In this document: in pieces, positions 8,690 to 19,040 of the stretch
Position numbering within the stretch: the stretch's first letter is position 1
Layout of the letters: each line of letters begins with the position of its first letter
DNA from: Bartonella harrusi
GTDB lineage: Bacteria > Pseudomonadota > Alphaproteobacteria > Rhizobiales > Rhizobiaceae
Length of the DNA: 64,000 nt
NCBI RefSeq assembly: GCF_024297065.1
Contig: NZ_CP101114.1
Coordinates: 1,702,501 to 1,766,500 of the forward strand
Direction of reading: 5' to 3'
The notes under the pieces: model-generated
What the model was told of the DNA's origin: nothing
Seen by the model: only the letters and a program-made list of their open reading frames with translations
Databases searched by the model: none
Program-made: the position numbers and the translations under genes

Positions 8690-8935
8690 GTTTTCATAAA
8701 CGCTTGAATGTAGCTCTTTGGCTTCAATATTTTCCTCTGCCAAAGCTGTTACCACCTGACACCAACGTGGTTTTTTCTGTATTTCTTCCGTTAAGAGAGA
8801 AAAAGAGGCAACTTTTTCTGTCGACGTATCACCATTTTGAGAACTGTCCAGCACTTCTCAGCAAAATTTCAAAATCGGAAAATGCAAGAGAGATTCCGTC
8901 TTGAACAACAGAACACCTTAAGGCAATAAGACCTT
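8690..8935 (-). pseudogene. Detached copy of the DUF4167 gene 3' end
   Basis: The segment matches the last ~55 codons of the intact DUF4167 gene at 15591-16349 (the stretches encoding EKVASF, LLTEEIQKK and VVTALAEEN are still readable). It lacks the N-terminal domain and a start. Its 3' flank (CACAAACGCTTAAAT and on) is also conserved. It runs into an integrase remnant at the same junction seen at 14950-15080. Confidence 0.75.
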
Positions 8936-9059
8936 TCACAAACGCTTAAATATCGCTCTTCGGCTTAAACATTTTCCTTTGTTGAAGTTATAACCACTCA
9001 ATGTCAAAATATTAATTTATAATGATAATTTATCTTTTTGCATGTCAAATGAGTCCCCC

Positions 9060-9393
9060 GAATATTGTAAGCTTCTCTCATTGCAAACCTGCTTATCTTG
9101 AATCAATCAAAAATATCCCCTTGCACATCACAAGTGAGATGAGCCTATGGGTAAAAAAGAGAGAAGAAAGGTATAAAAATACCTGTTATGAATTGTCTCA
9201 ATACTAAGGTTTCTTGTAATAGGGCTCTTGCAACATTGGGGGCTGGTAACATTGGGGGGCGGTAAAGAATATGATGGGGACAGCTTGTACCGTCATAAGC
9301 GTGAAGATATAGTGGTGGTTAGTGGATTTTACGCTATACTATTCACGGGCGGCATTGTGAAATGGGCTTAGGTGCACTGAGAGATATCTCTTT
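9060..9393 (+). pseudogene. Decayed N-terminal fragment of a tyrosine-recombinase (phage integrase)
   Basis: Matches in several frames to the Arm-DNA-binding (DUF4102-type) start of an integrase, whose best preserved copy is at 49658-50128. Readable pieces are NIG, YHKR-like, FTGGIVKWA-like and LGALRDISL; stops and frameshifts interrupt all frames. The conserved upstream flank starting AATATTGTAAG is present. No catalytic domain exists here. Confidence 0.7.
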
Positions 9394-9425
9394 AAAGGCA
9401 GCGTATGATACTGCCTTTTCTTTTT
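9394..9425 (+). terminator. Hairpin terminator after the integrase remnant
   Basis: AAAGGCAG (9394-9401) pairs with CTGCCTTT (9411-9418) around a 9-base loop, followed by TCTTTTT. A good intrinsic terminator, effective at least on the plus strand. Confidence 0.6.
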
Positions 9426-9689
9426 ATCGATGAGTAAAGATAATTTCCTTAATGTCTCTCTTCAACAGAAGTGCCAAAAAATTAGCTCTTCTGTTTATAG
9501 GAGAGGAGATAAAACAAAGGATAGAAGATGCTTGTTTTTACAGCCCCATATTCAATTTACAGCTCTGTTTTAAGATTTACAGTCGGAGCCTGAATCACCA
9601 GAGCCTGAATCACCGGAACTTGCCCCACCGGAACCTGAGCCACTTTGTTTTAAGGTTTATAGCCTCATCTTAAGACTGATCGCCTTGGT

Positions 9690-12600
9690 TTAAAACTGAT
9701 AGCGGATACCTCCTGAAAAACTTGCTCCGGATAGTCCGGTTTTTTGCAGCTTTTGTTGGTAACTAACATCACCATGAAGGGACAAATTGTGCAAGAGTTG
9801 CGCATTGATGCCAACGCCGCCTTCAATCGCAGCACCCATAGGATCAAGGTCAAATTTATCGCCAATTTTGATGTTTCCATCGTCACCAAAGGTTTTGATA
9901 AAGTTTACTTTTCCATAGAAAGACAGAGGATGGTTGTTTTCAGTGGCAATGTTTTTTGTCAAACGTCCCCCAACACGGATTAACCATTGCGAAGGGGTGT
10001 TCATATCAATGATCAGATTATTGGCATCTTCAATGGGTTTAAACATCAAATGTTGATAGGCAAGCTGTGCCTGCGGTTCGAATGTTAAACCTTCCATTCC
10101 GGTGGCAAATTGTTTGCCAAGGGTGGTGGAGAGACTTAACAGCTTGGCATTTTTTACTTTTGCGGTTTTGCCAATGATGGCATTGCCAATATCGCCTTTG
10201 AGAACGCCATAAGAGAACAGTGTATCAAGATAGAAACCATTGTTATGCTGTAGGCTGCCATAGGCTGTTAGCGACCATTTATCCAATGTACTCTTGCTTA
10301 CATCTGCCATGTCCTTTGGAGTGAAAGACAGTTGTCCGTAAGTTCCAACCACACCGAAATATGTGGTGATATTCTGTCTCTCGATTGCTGCTAATGTTGC
10401 ACCCGCTTGGAGAGCAGCATAACGCATATCAGCACCATAACCATATTTGAGAGGACCGCGCGCAGAGGATAGTGTTCCAGTGCTTCCATAGGTGGAGAGG
10501 AAAAAACCGGTGTTTTTCTCCTCTTCCTTTCCTAGGACGGATGTTCTGATATTGGCTAACAGTGCATTTTGCTTGGCCATATCGGTTAATCCACTATAGA
10601 AGAGAGCATTGGGCATGACCAAGTAGTTTGCCGTTTGTGCTACAGGGGCACCTATACTTCCACCAGAACCTGTACCAGAGTCAAGAGTTTCCTTGTGCAA
10701 ACGGAAATCCCAGAAATTTTCATTTTTTTCATCAAACAGGTTTTGTTCAATATCGGCTTTACCATGACTTGATTCAGGTCCGTAGGCTGTTAGCGTATAT
10801 TTATAGGGCAGCCCTCCTAATGTTATATAGCCATTGGCTAATTTAAAGGAGTCTTCTTGTGCTTTTCCTGAAACTTGGATGAGTGAAAGGCCTCCTCTAC
10901 TTGAAGGATCAGCAGCATTTATGACACTATTTCTGTCTCCTAAATCGCTTTGGATATAAACGGCTGTTGTTCCTGATACATCGCCATGAATGAGCAATCT
11001 GTCGGTTTTTTGATCAGCACTTGCTGCACCATCACTCCAAGCCGTATTGAAGTAAATCTTTGCGTTACCTGTGGCATTATAGACTGCGGTATTTTCTGGT
11101 TTACCAGAACCTATGTGCAAGGTATGATAATGCTCTTCTATTGGTTCTTGAAAAACAATGGAGCTATCATCGAGATTAAGGGTAGAAACATCAGAACGTG
11201 TTCTTTGAGCAATATCAAGCAGATTGCCATCCTTATCTTTTTCTTTTGTACTGGTTTTTACGATCCATGTGGTATCGTTTTTAAGATCAAGAAGTGTTTT
11301 TGCATCCTTTTCAATTCCTGCTCTTCCTTCCAGAAGAGAGTGATCAGCGGTTAATGTCAACATGCTCTGGTCTTTGATTTCTGCATTGTCCATTCGTTCT
11401 GTTAATAAAACATCTGCGTGGATTTCTGAGTTATTGAGGTTGACGTTACTATTTGCTGCAAGACTTGCAAAAATACCGATACCATCTTCAACAGAGAGCT
11501 TTGTCTTGGTTAAATTGAGAGTGTGGTTGCATATCTCTCTTTCGTTAGGGCATGAGAGTGCTATAGCTTGGCTTTCTGTTTTTGTAGTCACATCTGTTGC
11601 ATCAATTTTTCCGTTGCCATTTGCCATGATAAAAGCAACATTACCAGTCACTTTTCCGCCTGTCATCACGATTGAAGAAGATCCTACTAAGAGTCCATTC
11701 TTGGCATCAATTTGCACATCCTTTAAAAAAGCAGTGCTTTGGTAGGCAACCGATACTCCCATTGTGCCGCCTTTAAATGAGCTGCCGGATATTGTTACCT
11801 GAGATTTATAGTCTACAGTCATAGCGGTGGAGGTGCTCTCAACTGTTACATCTTCTAGAGTCAACGTACTTCCGTAGCTTATTATTCCACGATTTTTTGC
11901 ATGAATATGAACGTTTTTCAATTTGTTGTCATGACTGTTGTTTACAGTGACAGCTGTTTGTGTGCTGCTCTTAATGGAACCGCCGGTCATATCGATTGTA
12001 CCATTGTCTTCTATGTGTATAGCACCATTGGGTATGCTTATACCATAGGGTATGTGTCTAGTACCATTGCCTGGTTTTTGTGTAGATGTGTCTGATAATG
12101 AACTTATAGCAACATTGTTCAAGTGAACGATACTGTTTTTGCCTGTTATATACACTGCTCTGTCAGATGCATCAATGGATCCCCCGGTCATGCTGATCGC
12201 GCCACCCTCTTGTGCCTTTAGGCCGATTTTAACCTCTTTAATTGTGGTATTTTGCAAATTAATTATACTATTTGTGCCGAGAGATTGTGCCCCGATTCCG
12301 TTGCCATCCGTTTTCAGAGCAACATCTGTGACATCAATATGACCTTTTTCTGCGAACAAGGCAGCTTGTTTTCCCTGTACAGTTCCAGATGTCATTGTGA
12401 TTTGCGAACCTAAATCGTTTGCATGGAGTGCATTACCATCAGAGGATATTACCGTAGTATTATCATTTAAAGTAACGGTACTAGCACTTTGGGCCTGTAT
12501 ACCGTGTGTTTTTCCACTAAAAGATCCTCCGGATATTATTACTTGGGAAGAATTCCCCAAGGATATACCTCTTGTTGCATTGGTAACAGTGACATCTTTC

Positions 12601-13643
12601 AGAGTAATTTTGCTTTTCTCGTCGACACTTACGCCTTTCTCCATAAGGGTATTATCTAGACCATTTGATATTTTTACATTTTCCAGTTTGTTTTCATTAC
12701 TTTTGGTATTATGCAAAGCTACGCCTATTGAAGCCTCAATGGATCCACCGATCATTTTGATTGTAGCATTATCGTTTTTTGCTTTAATACCGACCGAAGA
12801 ATTTTGAATTATTGTATCGTAGAGTTCAATTGTGCTATTAGAACCCATAGACAAGGCTCCAAACTCACTTTTATTTGTTTTGAGAACCACATCTGTGACA
12901 GTGATATGTCCACCTTTTTCTGCAAACAAGGCTGCTTTTTTCCCAGCGACTTCTCCTCCTGTCATTGTGATTTGAGACTTTTCACCATCTGCATGGAGTC
13001 CATAATCATCAGATGTCACTGTAACGTTATTGCTTAAAGTGACGGTACCTCCGGTACTATCTATCCTTCCACCGAATGATCCCCCAGATACTTTTACCTG
13101 GGCATTAGATTGTGCATGAACGGCGTAGTTTGCTTTAGAAACAGTGACATTGTTCAAATTAACAGTGCCGCTTTGAACACTTACACCTTTTATCGCTGGA
13201 TTGTCCTTATCACCGGATATTTTTACGTTTTCCAGTGTGCTTTCGCCACTACCGTCGGTGTCAATAACAGCACCAACTCTAGCTGTAATAGAGCCTCCGT
13301 TCATTTTGATTATGCTTTCGTGCGATATATTAAGACCAGTATTCATCTCAGTATCGTTGGCACTTTTAATAGTTGTGTCCCATAACTCAATCGAACTCTT
13401 AGTTCTCGCATCTACAGCATCCAGATCTTGAGCGTTTATTGGATGCCCCCCTGTAAGTGTTAGGTTTTTACCAATGATTTTACCACCATTTACTGCTTGA
13501 AGATATTGATAGGTTTCGCCTGTTGTTGCTGTTTTTACTTCCCCTTTATCAGCTTTAAGGATTTCAGCTTGTACATTGAGATGCGTGCCAAACAGCACAA
13601 TTGCTGCAACAGCTGTGCAGGATAAAAGGGTTTTTCTAGACAT
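9690..13643 (-). CDS. Large autotransporter adhesin/effector of the Bartonella Iba/BafA type
   Basis: About 1317 residues; ATG 13643 is preferred over 13646 because AGGAAAG sits at better spacing. A signal peptide (MSRKTLLSCTAVAAIVLFG to VQAE) precedes a passenger of roughly 900 residues. The passenger is made of degenerate beta-helix repeats, with many TMTGG, AALFAEKG and ITVTDV stretches. A C-terminal beta-barrel (about residues 1040-1317) ends in GGIRYQF with the terminal Phe required for BamA insertion. Type V secretion carries the passenger across the outer membrane. Family members include the infection-inducible Iba proteins and the angiogenic BafA; which one this is cannot be decided by eye. 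The gene is flanked on both sides by direct copies of a composite DUF4167/integrase remnant. Confidence 0.9.
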   Translation of the reverse strand: MSRKTLLSCTAVAAIVLFGTHLNVQAEILKADKGEVKTATTGETYQYLQAVNGGKIIGKNLTLTGGHPINAQDLDAVDARTKSSIELWDTTIKSANDTEMNTGLNISHESIIKMNGGSITARVGAVIDTDGSGESTLENVKISGDKDNPAIKGVSVQSGTVNLNNVTVSKANYAVHAQSNAQVKVSGGSFGGRIDSTGGTVTLSNNVTVTSDDYGLHADGEKSQITMTGGEVAGKKAALFAEKGGHITVTDVVLKTNKSEFGALSMGSNSTIELYDTIIQNSSVGIKAKNDNATIKMIGGSIEASIGVALHNTKSNENKLENVKISNGLDNTLMEKGVSVDEKSKITLKDVTVTNATRGISLGNSSQVIISGGSFSGKTHGIQAQSASTVTLNDNTTVISSDGNALHANDLGSQITMTSGTVQGKQAALFAEKGHIDVTDVALKTDGNGIGAQSLGTNSIINLQNTTIKEVKIGLKAQEGGAISMTGGSIDASDRAVYITGKNSIVHLNNVAISSLSDTSTQKPGNGTRHIPYGISIPNGAIHIEDNGTIDMTGGSIKSSTQTAVTVNNSHDNKLKNVHIHAKNRGIISYGSTLTLEDVTVESTSTAMTVDYKSQVTISGSSFKGGTMGVSVAYQSTAFLKDVQIDAKNGLLVGSSSIVMTGGKVTGNVAFIMANGNGKIDATDVTTKTESQAIALSCPNEREICNHTLNLTKTKLSVEDGIGIFASLAANSNVNLNNSEIHADVLLTERMDNAEIKDQSMLTLTADHSLLEGRAGIEKDAKTLLDLKNDTTWIVKTSTKEKDKDGNLLDIAQRTRSDVSTLNLDDSSIVFQEPIEEHYHTLHIGSGKPENTAVYNATGNAKIYFNTAWSDGAASADQKTDRLLIHGDVSGTTAVYIQSDLGDRNSVINAADPSSRGGLSLIQVSGKAQEDSFKLANGYITLGGLPYKYTLTAYGPESSHGKADIEQNLFDEKNENFWDFRLHKETLDSGTGSGGSIGAPVAQTANYLVMPNALFYSGLTDMAKQNALLANIRTSVLGKEEEKNTGFFLSTYGSTGTLSSARGPLKYGYGADMRYAALQAGATLAAIERQNITTYFGVVGTYGQLSFTPKDMADVSKSTLDKWSLTAYGSLQHNNGFYLDTLFSYGVLKGDIGNAIIGKTAKVKNAKLLSLSTTLGKQFATGMEGLTFEPQAQLAYQHLMFKPIEDANNLIIDMNTPSQWLIRVGGRLTKNIATENNHPLSFYGKVNFIKTFGDDGNIKIGDKFDLDPMGAAIEGGVGINAQLLHNLSLHGDVSYQQKLQKTGLSGASFSGGIRYQF

Positions 13644-13646
13644 CAT

Positions 13647-14379
13647 GCTTTCCTAACTTATAGTCCCTCAATGTTTTCCTCGCTTAAATAAATGCGTTAG
13701 AAGAATAACAATGGATATTTGAAATAAAATTAACTACAGTTAATGAATTTACTTTACTTTGTCAAACTGAGTATTAAGATTATATTATAAGAGTGGTATT
13801 TAATACATAAGATACATTAAGTATAAAGTATATTAAATAACTATTATAATTTTATAAATATGTGTTTATAATTTGTTAGCTTTAAAAGGTTTTTGTTGTA
13901 AGAATGAGAATGCATCTTCAGATAACATGGCATGGAATAATACTTAAATTGTATTTAATTTTTTTTGCAATTTGATATTTTATCAAATTGAGGGATAGAG
14001 AGTAGCTTCAGCACTGTTGCCTGTGTTGTTGTGTTATTATCACAAGGTTCTTAAATCTGTCTGGTTTTGCTCTTTTCAGGTGTTGGGGAGCAATAGAGCG
14101 CGTCACGCTTGTTTTCCTATCGGTGATCTTTTCAATAGACCAACATTTCCTCCGTTTCCCATAAGTGCCTGTTTTCTGATAAGTGGTTGAGGTTTTGATG
14201 GCATTTGTTTGTTGCATCTAGAGAGAGGATAGGCTTCATAAAGAGGTAGGAGCGTTCATTTCCCTATGAAGAGGAGAAGAGCTCTTTGGAAGATAAGGGG
14301 CTTCTGAGGATAAATTGTCGCTTTTAGAGGAAGGCGCTGTTGTAAAAAACAATGATCAATAAGATAATCATTCAAATAT
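13647..14379. other. AT-rich intergenic region upstream of the autotransporter
   Basis: Bases 13650-14000 are very AT-rich and probably hold the autotransporter promoter region; no single promoter stands out. A short open frame at 14008-14217 has no recognisable product. Confidence 0.4.
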
Positions 14380-14429
14380 TTGCAGCTGTTTTTCTCAGGA
14401 AGGTGTTTTTGGGAAGAAAGAAAAATAGG

Positions 14430-14545
14430 TTTTATGAATAAAAAGGCAGCGTATGATGGGGTCGGTTTGTACCTTGATAAACGTAAAGATGGTGGTGTTC
14501 GTGGATTTTACGCTATACTATTCACGAGCGGTGTTGTGAAATGTC
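14430..14545 (+). pseudogene. Short integrase remnant
   Basis: Reads YDGVGLYLDKRKDGGV and FYAILFTSGVVK, matching the middle of the integrase N-terminal domain seen at 49.8 kb. It is cut off and joined directly to a DUF4167 3'-end copy within the same open frame, so the resulting ORF is a junction artefact. Confidence 0.65.
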
Positions 14546-14549
14546 AACA

Positions 14550-14990
14550 CGATTTCTCTGTATCTCTTCCGTTAAGAGAGGAAAAGAAGCAACCTTTTCT
14601 GTCGACGCATCACCATTTTGAGACGTTTTTAGCATTTCCCGGCAAAGTTTCAAAATCGGCAAGTGCAAGAGATTGTTCATCTTGAACAACAAATCACCTT
14701 AAGGCAATAAGACCTTCCATAAACGCTTGTGATATCGTTCTTCGGCTTAAACATTTTCCTCTGCCGAAGCTGTTACCACCCGACGTCGACGTGTTTTTTT
14801 CTGTATTTCTTCCGTTAAGAGAGGAAAAGAGGCAACTTTTTCTATCGACGCATCGCCATTTTGAGAACTGTCCAGCACTTCCCAGCAAAGTTTCAAAATC
14901 GGCAAATGCAAGAGATTTTTGATCTTGGACAACAGAACACCTTAAAGCAATAAGACCTTTCACAAACGCTTAAATATTGCTCTATCGCTC
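14550..14990 (-). pseudogene. Two tandem copies of the DUF4167 gene 3' end
   Basis: Two successive copies of the last ~55 codons plus 3' flank of the gene at 15591-16349, each carrying readable KVASFPLLTEEIQKK-type sequence but no N-terminal domain. The unit begins again at about 14700. Together with 15430-15590 they form a decaying series downstream of the intact gene. Confidence 0.75.
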
Positions 14991-15079
14991 TTTGGCTTAA
15001 ACATTTTCCTCTGCTGAAGTTATGACAACTCAATGTCAAGACATTGATTTATAATGATAATGTACTGTTTTGCCTATTG

Positions 15080-15420
15080 AATGAGAAACCCGAATATTGT
15101 AAGCTTCTCTCATTGCAAATCTGCTTATGTTGAATCAAATAAAATTATTTATTTGTATGTTATAAGCAGGGTTGGTGTGTGGGTAAAAAAGAGAGAAGAA
15201 AGGCGTAAAAATAGCTGTTATGAAACGTCTCAATACCAAAGGCTGTTGCAACATTGGGAGTCGGTAAAGAATATGATGGGGCCGGTTTGTAGCTTGATAA
15301 ACGTAAAGATGGTGGTGTTCGTGGATTTTACGCTATACTATTCACGAGCGGTGTTGTGAAATGGGCTTGGGTACTTTAAGAGATGTCTCTTTAAAACAAG
15401 CCCGTGAATGTGCAACACAA
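15080..15420 (+). pseudogene. Integrase N-terminal remnant
   Basis: Same remnant as at 9060-9393, including the AATATTGTAAG upstream flank and a GGTAAAGAATATGATGGGGC stretch. It ends in LGTLRDVSLKQARE-like sequence and then passes into a DUF4167 3'-end copy. Stops and frameshifts are present in all frames. Confidence 0.7.
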
Positions 15421-15429
15421 TGGCGTTTT

Positions 15430-15590
15430 GTTCTTCTGTCGACGCATCGCCATTTTGAGAACTGTCCAGTACTTCCCAGCAAAGTTTCAAAATCGGCAAG
15501 TGCAAGAGATTTTTGATCTTGGACAACAGAACACCTTAAAGCAATAAGACCTTTCACAAACGCTTAAATAGCGTTCTATCGCTCTTCGGC
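15430..15590 (-). pseudogene. DUF4167 gene 3'-end copy adjoining the intact gene
   Basis: A partial copy of the DUF4167 C-terminus (DSSQNGDAST and RDFQS-type codons) with the conserved 3' flank. It is directly continuous with the 3' flank of the intact gene, as expected of tandem duplication. Confidence 0.7.
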
Positions 15591-16349
15591 TTAAACATTT
15601 TCCTCTGCCGAAGCTGTTACCACCCGACGTCGACGTGTTTTTTTCTGTATTTCTTCCGTTAAGAGAGGAAAAGAGGCAACTTTTTCTGTCGACGCATCGC
15701 CATTTTGAGAACTGTCCAGCACTTCCTTGGAAGTTTCAAAATCGGAAAGTGCAAGAGATTTTTGATCTCGGGCACGCACAGTACGCCGACGTGAGGAACG
15801 ACGTGTTTTTTTAACAGGTTCAGCACTTTCTCCTATCGCGCCTTTCTCTTGATCAATTTCCCCATGAGACAAAGCATTTGCCTCTAATGTCTCACCACGC
15901 GCATGCCCATTTTGCATTTTAGCGTGTTGCCCATTCTCATTTTCTTGAGACAGTGTTTGTGAAACCTCTGTATCGCAATTGACCGTCTCTCTTTTTTCAC
16001 CTTCAGTGCTTATTTCACCATATTCTGGTTCATTATTTTCATCACGGCTTTCATCACGTCGTGGCGATTGCGACATTTGCCCAACGGCTGCCAAAATAAT
16101 ACGCAGATAGTGCTCTGCATGTTGGAGATAATTCTCGGACATCACACGATCACCCGCCCCTTGAGCATCCCGCGCGAGGCTTATATACCTATCGGCAATT
16201 TGCTGAGCATTCCCACGAATCTTAACATCTGGACCGCTACTTTCATAATTTCGAGATAATGGGTTAGGTCCGCGACGATTATTGTTATTGTTATTACCAT
16301 TATTGTTATTATTGCGACCGCGTACCCGTCTATTTTGTTGTGGCCTCAT
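15591..16349 (-). CDS. DUF4167 domain protein
   Basis: 252 residues. The N-terminal DUF4167 domain is clear: an Arg/Asn-rich start with N-runs, then GPNPLSRNYESSGPDVKIRG, followed by the YISLARDAQ and NYLQHAEHYLRI helices (about 35-90). The remainder is acidic and disordered, then basic (KKTRRSSRRRTVRAR), ending in EIQKKTRRRRVVTAS. The domain is widespread in Rhizobiales and of unknown role; the RG/N-rich start suggests nucleic-acid or ribosome association (inference). AAGGGA precedes ATG 16349. Its C-terminal ~55 codons exist as extra decayed copies at 8.7, 14.55-14.99 and 15.43 kb. Confidence 0.85.
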   Translation of the reverse strand: MRPQQNRRVRGRNNNNNGNNNNNNRRGPNPLSRNYESSGPDVKIRGNAQQIADRYISLARDAQGAGDRVMSENYLQHAEHYLRIILAAVGQMSQSPRRDESRDENNEPEYGEISTEGEKRETVNCDTEVSQTLSQENENGQHAKMQNGHARGETLEANALSHGEIDQEKGAIGESAEPVKKTRRSSRRRTVRARDQKSLALSDFETSKEVLDSSQNGDASTEKVASFPLLTEEIQKKTRRRRVVTASAEENV

Positions 16350-17220
16350 CTTTGTCCCTTTTGGAGTATGTGTGTCTTAATTGACTCTTCTTCATGGCAT
16401 TATTTTCCGATAATGCTAATCATGTTTAAAATACGGTTATGAAACTATCCGTGTTTTATCTTAATTAAACGATACCTACTGATATTTTATAAAAGCATAT
16501 ATTTTTTGAAAATCATAACAACAGCAGGGAAACATACGTTTAAAATTCCCTCTTTCTCTGTTAACTGGCAAAAACCTAATGATGTTCACATGAAATGCCA
16601 AGCATTTTTTTTAAAACAGACCATATTTCATAAAAAAAATAACCATCTTGTGGAAAAACAAAAAACGAGAACATGCATACAACACCTCTGGCAAACAAAC
16701 AACCCCGTCAGAGAATAGAGAAAAACTCACTTTTTTGTTCTAAAATTTTTTCTAAAATCACGCACTGATCCTAAAAAATTGACATTCCCTACCCCCTTGC
16801 GCACTTAATTCACAAACACTCACTTCCCCACAAGTCACTGCATGAATCTGTTCACTGCTAGAACATAGCCTTTCTTCGGCGCTAAAGCAACCCCTTTGTA
16901 AGCAATAATCCACACTCGCTTCAAAAACCCCTTTAATTTATAGATAATGAACATCATACATTCTTCAAGTCTTATGATGCTTAAAAATCTATTTTATTGT
17001 CAAAATGATCCCTCTATACTATAACTTTGTAATTGCGTTTTTTAAATTGATAATTGTATTGGGTATAGATAACACGGGCAATAATATAAAGCCAACTATA
17101 AAAACAGCAAAACATAAGTTTACGAGAAAAAAACACTCCAGATGCCGTACAAACAATTAAGCTTGTATTAAAAAACAAGCTTGACCGATAAGAATAGGGT
17201 CCACGAATGAGAGGAGTATA
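16350..17220. other. Long intergenic region
   Basis: 870 bp without a supportable gene. The short open frame at 16506-16718 has no recognisable product. The last 200 bp form the leader of fdhE. Confidence 0.4.
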
Positions 17221-18144
17221 ATGCAATCTCCAACTTTTGTCATACCTCCTGATAAGGAATTTTTATTTGCAAAACGGGCACAACGTTTTGCACAATTAGC
17301 AGGCTTTGCACATTTAGCAGACAACACCTCTGACAAAGAAACACTCCTTTTTTGGTCTCATTTTTGTCATGCTCAACAACAAACAACGGAACAATTTAAA
17401 GATTTTGCCATTCCTCTTAACCGTTTTGCTGCCCCTACAGCACCTCCTTTTAATCGACAAATTAATCGACAAAAGTTATTAACTTTAGGTTTATATGACA
17501 GTATCATTGGAGATTTCTTGAAACGTCTCTTGACCTTACCACCCTTAAGTCAAACCTTTTCAGCAACAAAGCAGGAAACTCTTGTTCGCACACAACAACA
17601 AAAAGATCAATGGCGCCTATGGGGACAAAACCTTTTAAACCACACTCTCCCCCCACAGCAATTAACAGAACATCTTTTTATCATGGGGGCATTGCAAATC
17701 ATCTCTTCCCTTACCGCTTCACAGCTTGATCCGCAAAGCTTAATCCCACAACAAAACAACCTTTGCCCTGCTTGCGGTGGCACTCATTCTGCCAATCTCA
17801 TTATGGATGTAAAACCGTGCGAAACTCTCAAATTTTGTTCTTGCCTTTATTGTGGTACCCTTTGGTCTATCCCCCACAACCAATGTACCTCTTGTAAAAC
17901 AACGCAGAATATCTCCCTTCACCCCATGGAAAATATGCTCAACGGCATTTTCCCCAAAGGCATTTTCTTTGAAACATGTAAAGCATGTGGAACTTATTGC
18001 AAACAACTCAATCAGCATGAAAATCCTAGCTTAGACGTTTTTGCTGATGACATTGCCACTCCCACACTTCATGTTTTACACAAAGGCGCTTTTCATTTTA
18101 CGTATAAAAATTTTAATCCCGCTTTAGCAGAAAACGCACAATAA
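17221..18144 (+). CDS. fdhE: Formate dehydrogenase accessory protein FdhE
   Basis: 307 residues, the usual FdhE length. The C-terminal half has the rubredoxin-like metal-binding cysteine pairs of the family: CPACGG (182-187), CSCLYCG (206-212), CTSCK (222-226) and CKACGTYC (253-260). FdhE binds iron through such motifs and helps mature respiratory formate dehydrogenase in the cytoplasm. GAGGAG lies close before ATG 17221. No formate dehydrogenase subunit, fdhD or selenocysteine gene lies in the window, so its client is not visible here. The identification is firm on motif layout; the pathway is inferred. Confidence 0.88.
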   Translation: MQSPTFVIPPDKEFLFAKRAQRFAQLAGFAHLADNTSDKETLLFWSHFCHAQQQTTEQFKDFAIPLNRFAAPTAPPFNRQINRQKLLTLGLYDSIIGDFLKRLLTLPPLSQTFSATKQETLVRTQQQKDQWRLWGQNLLNHTLPPQQLTEHLFIMGALQIISSLTASQLDPQSLIPQQNNLCPACGGTHSANLIMDVKPCETLKFCSCLYCGTLWSIPHNQCTSCKTTQNISLHPMENMLNGIFPKGIFFETCKACGTYCKQLNQHENPSLDVFADDIATPTLHVLHKGAFHFTYKNFNPALAENAQ

Positions 18145-18459
18145 CCATTTTTTTACAATAAAACAGCTAAACGAAAAAACGCTCATTTCCAAACTTCCAA
18201 GGTAAACAACGAGAGAGCTTTAGAAAGAAACGAGCAATTAAAAACCACGACTCTTCACCATAGACGAGATACGGCAAAGGGAAGCAGCAAAAACAAAAAG
18301 CCTTTTCCCATACTCCCCCTCACCATAGCAAGTGCCAAAGCGATCTATCATAGTGATATCATAGGGTATCTTTATTATTTTTCTGCAAGATCTTTCAGGT
18401 GAAGAAGATGTGCAATGCATTGATTTATAACAACAATTCATCATTTTTTCAACTTGTAT
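18145..18459. other. Intergenic, no gene seen
   Basis: Sequence between fdhE and the next integrase remnant. A minus-strand frame at 18238-18462 has no coding character. Nothing else recognised. Confidence 0.4.
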
Positions 18460-18705
18460 CATACCCCCGAATATTATAAGATTCTCTCATCTCAAATCAT
18501 TTCATTTTGAATCAATCAAAACTATCCCCTTGCACACCACAAGGGGGACTATCGTGTGGATAAAAAAGAGAGAAGAAAGGGGTACAAATGCCTGTTATGA
18601 ATCGTCTAAAGACCAAGGGCTGTCGCAACATTGGGGGCTAGTAAAGAGTATGATGGCGCCGGCTTGTACCTCCATAAGCGTAAAGATGGTTGTGCAATGG
18701 ATAAC
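18460..18705 (+). pseudogene. Integrase N-terminal remnant
   Basis: Carries the same upstream flank (GAATATTATAAG, then TTTGAATCAATCAAAA) and the decayed start (CAACATTGGGGGCTAGTAAAG, CATAAGCGTAAAGATGG) as the other integrase remnants. It is truncated before the LGALRDVSL segment. Confidence 0.65.
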
Positions 18706-19040
18706 GTCACCAGAAAACAAAAGGCCTTTATACTTTCCAAGAACCAAAGTCAAAATGATGGCTTTTCCCGCCCTTATCTACCGCTTTCATCGCGTGATGC
18801 ATGAAGCATACAAAGACTCCGCAAAGATTATTTTTTCATTTTTGCAATCATTTTCAAATTACTGGAGAATAAGAAAGCTTTTGTCGTGTTTTCACGGTTA
18901 TTTTTTACAGGGCAATTTTGAGTATACGTTTAAAATGGCACAATTCCTAATAAATATGCTGTTTTTTGCAAGCAAAACATCTCTCTTTTTCAGCAAATTT
19001 TATATTTTTCAATTTATTACTTAAATTTGCTTGTAAAAAC

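Noticed and set aside
14008..14217. 69-residue minus-strand ORF
   Set aside because: Basic, low-quality composition in an AT-rich spacer; no recognisable family or start signal.
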